From: Rotaria sp. Silwood1
Lineage: Eukaryota; Rotifera; Eurotatoria; Philodinida; Philodinidae
Assembly (NCBI GenBank): GCA_905250075.1
Contig: CAJNOP010000044.1
Coordinates: forward strand, 925,624 to 989,623
DNA: 64,000 nucleotides
Direction: 5' to 3'
Position numbers and translations under genes: made by a program
Part shown: positions 25,646-36,372 of the stretch, one piece after another
Position numbering within the stretch: the stretch's first letter is position 1
Layout of the letters: every line of letters begins with the position of its first letter
The notes under the pieces: model-generated
What the model saw: only the letters and a program-made list of their open reading frames with translations
Databases searched by the model: none
What the model was told of the DNA's origin: nothing

Positions 25646-26279
25646 ATATAATTACAAACAACTAGTCCATAAGAATTAGCATTCATTGCTTTTTTTTCTT
25701 TCTTTTGATGACATTTTTCTATTCCTCGAACCTATTCTTCCTAAACATTATTTTGTGTTGTTTTTATTTTTTTTTAAATTTATCTAAAACAAATTTAATC
25801 AAGCAAGTAAGAAAAAAAAACCAACATTTATTTCTGCAAAATTCCATCTAGCCATTTTTGTGTGTTGTTCATATTCATTTCTTTTATTATTTATCATATC
25901 ATTCCAGATCTTTTGTGTTTTCTTCTTTCGGTGTCTATTTTTTCTATACTAACTATATGGATATTTATATGTATATCGTAGACAAAATTGTTTTACAATA
26001 TATGTAATTATTATATTCATACAGTGGTAATGAAAAAATAAAAACAGTCATATGTATAGAGCGGTGTTTTTGTTTTTTTCTTTTATTTCCTCTTTATAGC
26101 GTATCTTTTTTTGTGTTTCGTGGTATACATACATGTTTATCTTTCTTTACAAATAAAAAACGAAGTTAATTAGAAACGTCCGGTATTTTTATTATATTTT
26201 TAAAATGAATTTTTTTTTTTTTATTTGCAGTATTTATACAATCAAATATTATCGAATATTTCAATACAACAAAATAATA
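25646..26279. other. Intergenic, LEA copy A to copy B
   Basis: 634 bp of T-rich DNA. It should contain the 3' UTR of copy A (poly-A-signal-like AATAAA near 26036) and the promoter of copy B. No other feature seen. Confidence 0.6.
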
Positions 26280-28456
26280 ATGGGAATTTTACGCAAATTT
26301 TTATTATTTATTCTTATCGTATGTTACATTTCAATTGCATATGGTAAACAAAAAACAGTTAAAGATACTGTTGTCGATGGAGCTACACACATTAAAGATA
26401 CTGTTGTCGATGAAGCTACACACATCAAAGATACAGTTTCGGATGGTGTTAAAACTGGAGCAAAATTAGCAAGTGATGCTGCTAAAACTGGAGCAAAATT
26501 TGCAAGTGATGCTGCTAAAACTGCTGGTTAGTTAAGAAATAGTTATTTTTGCATTAGAGAAAGAGAAGACGTATTAGAAATTTTCTAAAATTAATTCTAA
26601 TCTCTTATACGAATGATCAAATTAGAATTTGTATAGTTTTAATTAGCTAAATAGATTTTAAATACTTATTATTATCAACTAGTATTCGTACCAGAATAAC
26701 AGAGTGATAAATATAAGTTCAATAAGTTGACAAAGGTAACAGCTATCTACCTGCGGTTGTTAGTAATCGCAACATCAGATCTCCGGACATGGTTTTTGAT
26801 CGGATATTATATAAGACAAATTGATTTCAAAATTTTTTATGTTTCCAAGGCATTAAAAAAAAATATTGAATGAAAATGGTATTCCATTTATATTCATTTG
26901 ATCTTATATAATATAAGAAAAACGAAACCTCCGACTTTTTCATCTTTCGATTTCTGAAAACAGCAGATCAATAATTGTTGTTATTGTTAAGTTTTAAAGA
27001 TTACATCTACTTCTCTGTAACTCTGATACGGACATTAGTTTTTTAATTTTATTTAATTAATATATTTTTCTTCGTAGGTGATTATGTAGCTGATGCTGCT
27101 TCATCGGCAGCTAAAGTTAGTCAAGAAGCAGCGGCCGATGCTGCTAAAGCAACAAAAGAATATACTGCTGCTGGTGCTCACAAAACTCAAGAAGTTTTTA
27201 ACGAATACGTAAGAGAAAGAAAAATTTATTAGTAGACTATATTGAAAATTTTGAAGGTTGTACCTGTTGCTTCTGATACATTGAATACAGTAAAAGAGAA
27301 AGTTGCTGAGGCAGCTCATGCCACTGCTGAAAAAACACAAGAAGTATACAATGAATATGTTCTTCCTACAGCACATGCTGGTATTGAAAAAACTCAAGAA
27401 GTATTTAATGAATATGTAAGATAAGAAAAAAATCTATTCATAGACTATATTGAAAATTTTAAAAGGTTGTACCGGCTGCTTCTGATACATTCCATACAGT
27501 AAAAGATAAAGTTGCTGAGGCAGCTCATGCCACTGCTGAAAAAACACAAGAAGTATACAATGAATATGTTGCACCAACAGCTGCCGCTGGTAGGGAAACA
27601 AAGATTCTTTATTTTGTTGAATTAAATGAAATTATTCTCTTTTTTTTAAGGTGCTGAAATCGTGAAAGTGCGTATCATCAATTAAAGTAAACTTCGTTAG
27701 TATTATCTTTCTTTAGGAAAAAGTTCGTGAGGCCACTGATGTTCTCAAAGAAAAAACAGCTGAAGCAACTGATATTCTTAAAGAAAAAGCTACTGAAGCA
27801 GCTAAAGTTGGTACAGAATATGCGGAAATAATTAGTGAAAAAGCTGCTACAGCTGCTGAAGCAGGTAATGAGTATTTAGCACAAGGTGCTGAAATTGTCA
27901 AGGAGAAGGCTACGTAAGTTTTGATGTTATTTAAAATTTTTTTTTTTATTCAATAAATAAATTCTTTTCTTTGTTCAGAGAATATGCTGAAGAACTTCTC
28001 AAACAAGGTCAAACTTTCAAAGAAGTAGCTAAAGAAAAATTAGATGATGCTGCTGGTGAAACAATCAAAAGTAGGTTTTTATAAACAAAAACGAGAAATG
28101 CAGAAAACGATTAAGATTTTTGTTACTTTGTATAGGTGCAAAAGAATTTGCTTCTGAAGCTTTAAAAGCTACTAGTGAATATACAGCTCAAGCTGGTGAA
28201 ATGTTAAAAGAAAAAGTTCCAGAAGCCATTGAAGGTTTGACGATTGAAATTAAAGACCAAAAAAAAAATCATCGATTGTCTTTTTTTCTTTCTTTTAGCT
28301 GGAAAAGAATATGCAGCCAAGGCTGTTGAAATGGGTCAAGAATATGGCAAAGAAGCACTTGAAAAAACTGAAAAATATGCTGAACAAGTATATGAGGCTG
28401 GCAAAGAAAAAGCCGAAGAACTTCTTAAAGATGCTAGGAAGAAACTGGACTTATAA
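26280..28456 (+). CDS. Secreted/ER LEA-like protein, copy B
   Basis: Nine exons: 26280-26526, 27078-27208, 27257-27415, 27466-27589, 27651-27667, 27717-27913, 27979-28070, 28136-28234, 28299-28456; 1224 nt, 407 residues. An in-frame ATG 75 nt upstream exists, but the start at 26280 gives a clean signal peptide (GILRKFLLFILIVCYISIAYG). The mature part is a long string of LEA-like repeats: THIKDTVVDEATHIKDTV, KLASDAAKTGAKFASDAAK, then EKTQEVYNEYV blocks, then KEKATEAAKVGTEYAE and KEYAAKAVEMGQEYGKEALE. It ends KKLDL. Exons 3 and 4 are a tandem duplication. Exon 5 is only 17 nt. Intron 1 is 551 nt, the others 48-68. As with copy A, I infer desiccation protection within the ER lumen or secretory route; no catalytic motif is present. 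Confidence 0.85.
27209..27589 (+). repeat. Tandem intron-plus-exon duplication in LEA copy B
   Basis: 27209-27415 and 27416-27589 are two copies of an intron followed by an exon. The introns share GTAAGA at the donor and the block GACTATATTGAAAATTTT before the acceptor. The exons share GTTGTACC, GCTTCTGATACATT and a run of more than 70 nearly identical bases ending in AATGAATATGTT. Copy 1 has an extra 3' piece encoding a second TQEVFNEY. Confidence 0.85.
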
Positions 28457-29090
28457 AGTCAAAAAACTGATCTTACATCATTTTTATTTTATATATTATA
28501 TTCAAGTCTGATGTGTTTGTTGTTGATTTTCAGGAAAAAAAGACAATTTCCCGTTTGTGTATAAAAAATGTTGTAGACAGCTTGTATCAATCAATGTTTG
28601 TGGATTTTTTTTTTCTTCTTTATACTTATTCTTATAAATATTCAAGCGTATGTGTTTATTGCACATTTTAATGTAGCTCAACTTCTCCTTATTTTTTTCC
28701 TTCTATCAGAAAAAGCAATATATATACTCGGCATTTACTGAGTTAAGCTTTTTGATATTTTATTTTTATGCACATACATTTTTCTTTCATCAAACTTTGT
28801 CTTGTTCTTTCGCATCGATCAATCAAGGATGAAGAATATATTGAAAACGATATACTTACTTTTTTTTTTCATTCCGGAACTTTCTAAATGAAAAAGGTAG
28901 TTGATGTCACCACTATCGATGACATGTAAAATCGCGTCAATCTCTCATTGGTTGCTTTTATGCTCCTTCTCATGTAAAGCAAGTTACATATATTTGTCCT
29001 TCACTCATTCGAGCCATCATTTCATTTTCAACAATTTTAAATTGCAGATTGCGTCTTTTTTTTTAATTTCTTATTCACTTTTACTAAACG
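28457..29090. other. Intergenic, LEA copy B to ERp29-like gene
   Basis: 634 bp of T-rich sequence with no gene signal. It should hold the 3' UTR of copy B and the promoter of the next gene. Confidence 0.6.
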
Positions 29091-30332
29091 ATGAAATTTC
29101 TTTATTCATTTTGTGCTGCACTCTTCTTACTAATTACATCAAACAAAGCTCATACACCGGGAACAGTAACTGTTGATAAATATACATTTGATAAAATCAT
29201 ACGTAATTTTGATGCCGTCTTAGCAAAATTTGATGATAAATATCGTATGTATTATTACTTTTTTTTTTTGTCAAGAGAACTTCTATTAAATTTAAATTTG
29301 ATTGTTTTCTTTTTCAGCTTATGGTGATAAACAAGATGAATTTAAGAAATTTGCTGAAAGTGTAGCTAATACAAAAAATCTTCTTTTAGCTGAAATTCCA
29401 ATAACAGATTATGGTGATAAAGAAAATGAAGAATTAGCTAAAGAATATAGTGTAACGAAGGCAGATTTTCCAGCATATAAATTATTTCTTAAAGGAAAAT
29501 CTAAACCAATTGATTATACAGGTGATAATACTGAAAATGATCTTAAACGTTTTCTTTCACAAAATACAGGTAAAATGAAAACGAAAAATTAGGTTTTAAA
29601 TTTAGAAAAAAAAAATTTATTATTATTTTCAGATCTTTGGTTTGGTTTACCCGGTACACTTGAGCTATTAGATCGTATATCCCGAGAATTTTTTGATGCA
29701 TCATCAGCAAATGAGGAAACAAATCAAAAATCATTACTTGAAAAAGCACGAGAATTAGTTAAAGGTTTAACTGATAAAAAAGATCAAAAGAGGTATGAAG
29801 AAAAAAAAAGAATGTATGTCTTTTTAAAATACATTTGACTATTTATCTTATGATAGTGGTGAATCTTATATAAAGATCATGGAAACAGTTGTTAAACAAG
29901 GTGTTGAATTTCTTAAACGTGAAGGACGACGTGTACAAAATTTATTGAAAGGAAAGGTAATTAGAAAATTTAAACTTAGTAAAAATTAATAATATGCTAA
30001 TGTTTGAGAAATATTTTTTGCTATGAAATTGATCTTTACAAGTATTATGTTAAATTAATATATTGATGTTTTTGATAAAATGAATGAAAGATTTTGAATT
30101 TCGTAATGAGCTTGATATTTTAATTCTGAGTTTCTATTCATGATTATACTTTATAATTTTATTTTAGATTACCAGTGAAAAAAGAGAAGAATTACAACAT
30201 CGTGCAAATATTCTTCTTTCATTTAAATCACTTAAAGAATCTGTAACTGAAACAGTTGAAACAATTAAAGATAAAGTTGTTGATGCTGCTGAAACAATCA
30301 AAGAAACTGTCACTGGCGAAAAAGATCTATAA
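29091..30332 (+). CDS. ERP29: ERp29-like ER chaperone with LEA-like tail
   Basis: ERp29 (Drosophila windbeutel) is a non-redox PDI relative in the ER lumen that helps secretory proteins fold. Five exons: 29091-29244, 29318-29569, 29633-29792, 29857-29956, 30168-30332; 831 nt, 276 residues. Residues 1-20 are a signal peptide. Residues about 24-135 are the thioredoxin-fold b domain, with the ERp29 hallmarks KFDDKYPYGDKQDEF and ITDYGDKENEEL; no CxxC is present, as in the family. Residues about 145-240 are the all-helical D domain (YIKIMETVVKQGVEF, KREELQHRANILLSFK). Residues about 243-276 are an addition: a Thr/Val/Lys/Asp-rich amphipathic repeat (ETIKDKVVDAAETIKETV) like that in the LEA protein two genes upstream, ending EKDL. 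Vertebrate ERp29 ends in KEEL soon after the D domain and has no such extension. Confidence 0.93.
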
Positions 30333-30581
30333 ATCAAAATCAATATCTTCTAACGAATAGACTTACATAGAAAAATTAGATTTTAATGTAATTTGTTGTG
30401 TCTTTCAATAAGGATAAGTGATGGAGGAGTATTGAAAACGAAAAACAACAATTGAATAAAATGGTTATGTTTGATTACATTCCTAACTGTTTGTTCTTTT
30501 TTTGTGTGTAGTGAAATTGTAGTTGTTTTTTTGTGCTTTTTGTTTTTTTTTGTGAATGCAATACATTTGACATGCAAAGAA

Positions 30582-30587
30582 AATAAA
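30582..30587 (+). terminator. Poly(A) signal AATAAA
   Basis: AATAAA 250 nt after the ERp29-like stop codon, in T-rich 3' UTR-like sequence. Likely cleavage and polyadenylation signal. Confidence 0.45.
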
Positions 30588-31589
30588 ACATTAGTTCACT
30601 CAAGACCCTAAATCGACGTGAAGCTACCATAACGACCACTCCTATTATAGATATAATCCACCAATGAAAAAAACCAGCATAAAATACCTAACACAATCCA
30701 ACAAATACCAACATATTTTCCTTAGTTACCAAAGTATACTTATTGAAAAACACTAAGCCCAAGGAGCCCCACAAGCAAATGTAAATTTTAGAATTCTTAC
30801 AAAAAAAAGGAACAACTTCTATCATCATAATACTCCTGACCTTTACGTAAAATAAAGTTCATCGCCGTCTCCTCAGTTCGTCTATACCACAGCATCCCAT
30901 ATCATACAAAATATGATAGTCGAAGCTATAATTTCATACTGTATTGAATGTCACAAACGTTCCATGCAGTACATAGCCCAACACAACACGATTTCCTCAT
31001 CAAAGATAAGCTATCAGAAATGATGACTAATCTTATAATGAATACTGCTTTCACTGAGTTCCCGCATGTTCGCTACTTTTTAAGACGTGCAATATATCGA
31101 AAATTTAGATCTTGAAATTATTCTATCATATTTATCTATCGTTACACTTGTGAGGAGATCAATGATGTCGTTAACGACAAATCATCCAATACAAAAGTGC
31201 AGGAAAAATTCAAAACTAACTATTTACTTCCTCCTCAGCGTACCTCAGCAGTAAAGACAAAACTATTCAACCCATTAATATTTTGAATCATCTCACAAAA
31301 CAGTACACCATCCCACAGAAAAACTCACTACTCAACAACGTTAAAAAAATCTACTGAATCCTATAAACAGACACATAGGACCACCAGCTAGATCTCAAAA
31401 ACTATCCAGACCCCAGACCTTAAAATAACCTTCAACTCACCATAAAGCACTACATCCAACGCACACATCTTTCACTTAAACCGAAAAGAGTTAGATAAAA
31501 AAAAATATACTTTACTGTACTCGAACATTACAGTATTCATTTAAGGATTGTCTTCTACCTTCTACCTCATTTCCGAGACTGTATGCACA

Positions 31590-32104
31590 CATGATTCGAT
31601 GCGCAACTTGATGTTGTATCAAATTCACTAGTCCTTCTCCCCTGACAATTAGTTTCACAAAGAAAAAAAATTCTGTCTATAACTGGACTAGCGTACCTTT
31701 GTTTATGCTTGGGGCTCTATTCATTCTCGAACTCATAGACGAGAGAGAAGTTATATATCATTTTATTCGTAATTCAATGCTCTTTCAAACTCATTAGTCT
31801 TTCTCTCTTGGAAATCAGTTTAGTACAGAAAAAAATTAATTTTTTTTCATTTTACTTTTGTACTATTGTTTATTCTTGGGACCGTGCGCGCTGTCAAACT
31901 GATCGCCAAGAAAGAAGTTGTACATTATTCGATTCGCATTTAAAAGCTGTATCAAGTTCACAAGTTTTTCTCTCTCAGGAATGAGTTCCATAGCCGAAAA
32001 TAGTTAGTTTTGTAATTGTACTTTTGTACGATTGTTCCAGTTTTTCGAAAGGATCTAACTTTCAAGCTCATTGCCCAGAGAGGAGTTGTTTATTAAGGAA
32101 AGCA
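31590..32104. repeat. Degenerate tandem repeat, unit about 170 bp
   Basis: Three diverged units start near 31592, 31761 and 31935. Each carries a motif like ATTCG..., then TCAAATTCACTAGT / TCAAACTCATTAGT / TCAAGTTCACAAGT, then TTCTC and an AGTTT-type motif before an A-rich tract. A fourth unit seems to begin near 32078 and is cut by the N gap. Confidence 0.65.
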
Positions 32105-32114
32105 NNNNNNNNNN
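32105..32114. other. Assembly gap (10 N)
   Basis: Ten N characters, a scaffolding placeholder. It lies directly after a tandem repeat, the usual cause of collapse. The true gap length is unknown. Confidence 0.99.
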
Positions 32115-34379
32115 TGTAATTCAATCGATGAAGAATCGTATGGTGTAGTATATTCATTAGATTTTATTGTGGACTATGAGTTTTACGCGGATAAAAGTAG
32201 TTACAATAACTGTAGCAGAATTCTGTTGTGAGAATTTCAGTAATGCTGTCCACCTTCTATTTGATTGCTTAGATGGTAATTGTGTGCCTTACGATTTAGA
32301 ATAAAGCGGTATATCATCCTGAACAGTTATTCTACGTTGGCAATGGGCTTGATGGAAAGAAGAAAAATGTTTCTTGAGTGTTTTTTAGAGTGGCATTGTA
32401 CATGCACTGAAAATGGTTTGAAAGTTGAACCCCATTGGAGCAGTAATTGTTTGTCGTTTCTTCAGAAATCGATTCTCTATGATGTTGATCTGCTGACCTA
32501 TGCCAACGATGTGTTTTACAAAATGTGTGTGTTTTTTTGTGCTCTCGGTTCACATCGTATCCTGAAGAGAACCATCAAAATGGTTTGTTTTCAAATTTCC
32601 ATAGCAATTTTCTGGTGAAATGTTCCACAGTTTAGAAATCGATAATAGATATTAGTGACGACGGTCTGATAAATGGGTCAATGCTGGTTGCCGCTGTAAT
32701 GCATTAGAGAGACCCAGCAAGGTCTTGAATTAATGCCGCATCTTATATGCCCGAAAGTATACGCATCCAGTTCTGTCGGAAGTTCAGGAATTGAGAAATA
32801 GATTTGACTAGCCTAAAGCCCATTTCGAGCTTTTTTTTATACATTCATGTCAAACACAAGGTCGACATTTGATCTTGAGAGTTACCGGGGACGAAAAAGT
32901 TACAAAACTTGGCCATTTCAAGTGCTCCAGAAAAGATGAGTAACTTTTATACAGAATTTTTTAGATGTAATCGCAATAACTTGTTTTTTTTTTTGTAAAG
33001 ATTCACTGCAAAGTATTAAATAAAATCGTTTTAACACTTTTATTCCAAACATAAAAGTTGACAGCTGCAAAAAAATTCTAAAAGACAACAGCGTGGTCAA
33101 TTTTCGAAACAAAATGCTACTTTTTACAATTTCAATTTTTTGTATGCTACGATATGAGCATGTAACTAGTTACTTTGTAGCGGTCAAATATCTCTGTCTT
33201 CCTCAAATTGTCAATAAGAATTCACTTTAGATTTGGCTGAAAGTGAATTATTATTTTACGGTTGCTACTAAAACCACCATTTTTCGAGCGAATGTTTGAA
33301 TACTGATTAAAAAAATTCTTATAGCTCTTGAAAAGCAGCATATTTTGAACTCGACTATGTTAATTTGCAGAGACATACGGTGCTAGTTGTATGTAATCAG
33401 CAGACGTTCCATAGTCTTATTATACTCAATAGCGTCTTTACTTTTAATCGGCTGAATGCAAGGTTGAAATTGCACATTCCATTCAGTTTAGTTCATAAAG
33501 AAATTGGGATTTCTTTTGTAACGCTATGTTTGGACGAATTTTGTGAGATACTAGAGAACAGAACGAATTCGATAACATCAGACATCTGATTTGCACATAC
33601 CCCGGACGAGCATTACGACAGTCGTAAACGGTCGTATACGACCTTATTCCGCCGTATTACTTGCCGCCAGAAGTACGGCCGTAAATTGTCGTGTCGTATA
33701 CGATGAAATACGACTTGTTACGACCATCGCGAGTGATCGTACGAAGTCGTATACAATTTAGATTGTGATCATATTTCATGCAAGCTTTTGCTACCTACCC
33801 CCACTCTCCAAAAAAAGAAAAACTCATAGTTGGGATGTCCAGGCTGACTGGAGTCCTCAATTCTTTTTTTCTCATACAGATTCGATGATATATTATCGTA
33901 TTGTTTCGATATATCATCAAGGTGGCATGAGAAAAATAGAATTAGGACCTCCAGCCAAATTGCATATCCCAATTTAATTAAATTGATACTAAAATATTTT
34001 ATTTATGCTTTTTAATATTATAAAGTTTTTCCTATGATCTTGCTACAACATCGGACAATATCCTATGTGTTCATTTTTTTAAAAGATGTCCTCAGATTTT
34101 GATTGTACGGTGTCAGTAAATAACCGTACAAGATTCAAAGATTAAGACAATTATAAGGACAGACTGAATGTTTCTTGTCAGATCTTCACAGATCATATAA
34201 GATCCAAAAAAAAGAAACATACACGGCATATAATGTAGATCTTGCCTATTATTATCTGATCGTGTATGGTCTGTCCTGCTCTTTCACTTATTCGAGAATA
34301 GTTGATTCCATCAGCTTTCCGATGAAGAACAGTACCTGGAAAGAAGGATCGAGCAGTATACCTCATTTATTTTTCTTCT

Positions 34380-35600
34380 TTTTCTATACTATTATTGTAG
34401 AAAACGGTTATTTTTATTTCTCATCTTTCTATATTAACAATATACAAAACGGTTACTTGTATTCCTATTTTTCTGTAGTGATAAAATAGTAAATCCTGTT
34501 TATTTTTTATTTTTTTATATTGATAATATAGAAACAGTAAGTGTTTGTCTTATTTGTTGATAACGATAATATAGAAAATGCTAATTTTTACCTCTTATTT
34601 TTCTAAATTACTAATATGGCAAATCTTAAATTTTATTTCTTATTTTTCTATATTGTTGACATAGAAAATCTTATTTTTTTATTTTTCATTTTTCTATATT
34701 GATAATATAGAATATCATAATTTATATTTCTTAGTTGTCTATATTAGTTATATAAATAACAGTTTGCTTTATATCTGCGTTTTCTATATTGGTAACATAG
34801 AAGACCCTTTTTTTATTTTTCTGTTATTATCAATATAAATAAGTAAGAATTAAAAAATAAGATTTTCTATATTATTAATATAGAAAAATGAGAAATAAAA
34901 ATTGTTTTTTCTATATTACCAATATAAAAAATCAAAAATAATAATAAGATTTTCTAAACTACCAATTTAGGAAAACAAGAAATGCAAATTAAGATTCTTA
35001 TACTATTGATATAGAAAACTAAGAAATAAAACCAACTATTATCTATATTATCAATATAGAAAAATAAAAAAATAGGACTTTCTACATCAGCAATATAGGA
35101 AAATGAGAAATCGAAAGTAGCATTTTCTATATTATCATTTTAGAAAAGTAAGACAGAAAACTAACTGTTTCTATATCATCAATATAGAAAAAATATATAT
35201 AAAATCTGATTTTCTATATTATGAATATACAAAATAAAAACAATAAAGCTAACTGTTATCTATATTGTCAAGATAGAAAAAGAATAAATAAAAATGAGAA
35301 TTTCTATGCTACCAGTATAGAAAATGAAAAATAATGAATAGAATTTTATATAATATCAAATATAGAAAAATAAAAAGTAAAAATTAAGATTTTCTATAGT
35401 GTCACTACAGAAAAGTAAAAAATGAGAATTAGGATTTTCAATTTTATTAAATATAGAAAGATGAAAATTAAATTACCATTTCCTATGCTATCAGTTTAGG
35501 AAGATAAGAAATTGAAAATTCAAATTTTCTATATCACTAATATAGAAAAATAAGAAATGAAAGTGAAGATTTTCTATGTAATCAAAAGAGAAAAGTACGA
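34380..35600. repeat. Array of about 28 short hairpins, period about 44 bp
   Basis: The core motif is TTTCTATATT, a 2-4 nt spacer, AATATAGAAA, repeated at roughly 43-46 bp. Good copies lie near 34690, 34866, 35044, 35173, 35301 and 35530. Spacers between hairpins are T-rich left of about 34840 and A-rich right of it, so the array as a whole has an inverted symmetry. Several units carry paired changes in both stem halves. Confidence 0.85.
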
Positions 35601-36064
35601 GAACAAATTAGGTGTACAGCTTAGTCCTGTTTTTTAACCACTCCTCTTCATAGTAAAACTACTGAAGCCAACAATTCTCGAATAAGTTAAAGAACAGGAG
35701 AGACTATACACCATCAGATAAGAACAGACAAGATCTACATAATGCACTGCCATATGTTTCTTTTTACATGGATCTTATATGATCTGATAAGACATGAGGA
35801 GAAACATTCAGCCTGTACTTATACGTTTCTTAATCTTTAAATCTTGTAAGATTTTTGCTAACACCTTATGGTCAGAATCTGAGGAAATCTTAAAAAAAGT
35901 GAACACATACGAAATCATATGCTCTTGTGACAAGCTCATAGGGAAAATCTTACAAGGGTAAGATCTTTTCGAATCTTGCATGATCATGATCTGACGTCAG
36001 GTTTTTAACCTGGGAATTTACGACTAATTTACAACCATATAGGGTCGTATACTACACTTGTACA

Positions 36065-36372
36065 AGAGATATCCATGACGGTGGCGGCGCGGAGAGATTT
36101 TTTAAATACCGTCGCGGTAGCGGTCGATTTCTTAGGAAGAAATGTTTAAAACTCACGAATTTTCAAGGAATCTCGGTATTCATATCCACTATGTGGCAAG
36201 ACTCAACAAATTTGACCGACTACTAGGAGTTATTTCTGTTCGGACAAATCATAAGATCCAAAGTCAACAAAATTTCTTGAACATGGCCGCGAAAGCGGTG
36301 CGGTAGCTTGTTGTCAGAGTTCATCGTGATGCGGTGGCGGTGAACTTTCAACAGCGATGAACATCTCTGATT
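36065..36372. mobile_element. Possible nested insertion in the foldback
   Basis: About 300 bp in the right arm has no counterpart in the left arm. It is richer in CGG/GCG triplets (GACGGTGGCGGCGCGG, GCGGTGGCGGTGAAC) than its surroundings. Its ends AGAGATATCCAT and ATGAACATCTCT are loosely inverted. Its boundaries are uncertain. Confidence 0.35.

Larger units (their letters stand above)
30588..33596. other. Accessory intergenic DNA with an assembly gap
   Basis: From about 30600 to 31500 the plus strand is strikingly poor in G and rich in A and C, unlike the flanks, with no intact ORF; it may be a decayed element. A degenerate tandem repeat follows and runs into a gap of Ns. A 112-codon open frame at 32280-32618 has no recognisable domain and I do not call it a gene. 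Confidence 0.55.

Noticed and set aside
32280..32618. 112-codon ORF beside the assembly gap
   Set aside because: No domain, poor codon texture compared with real genes here, and no splice signals at its ends.
34380..35600. Regular repeats with spacers, superficially like a CRISPR array
   Set aside because: Units are diverged palindromes, the spacers are low-complexity and also related, and the context is an animal nuclear genome inside a foldback element.
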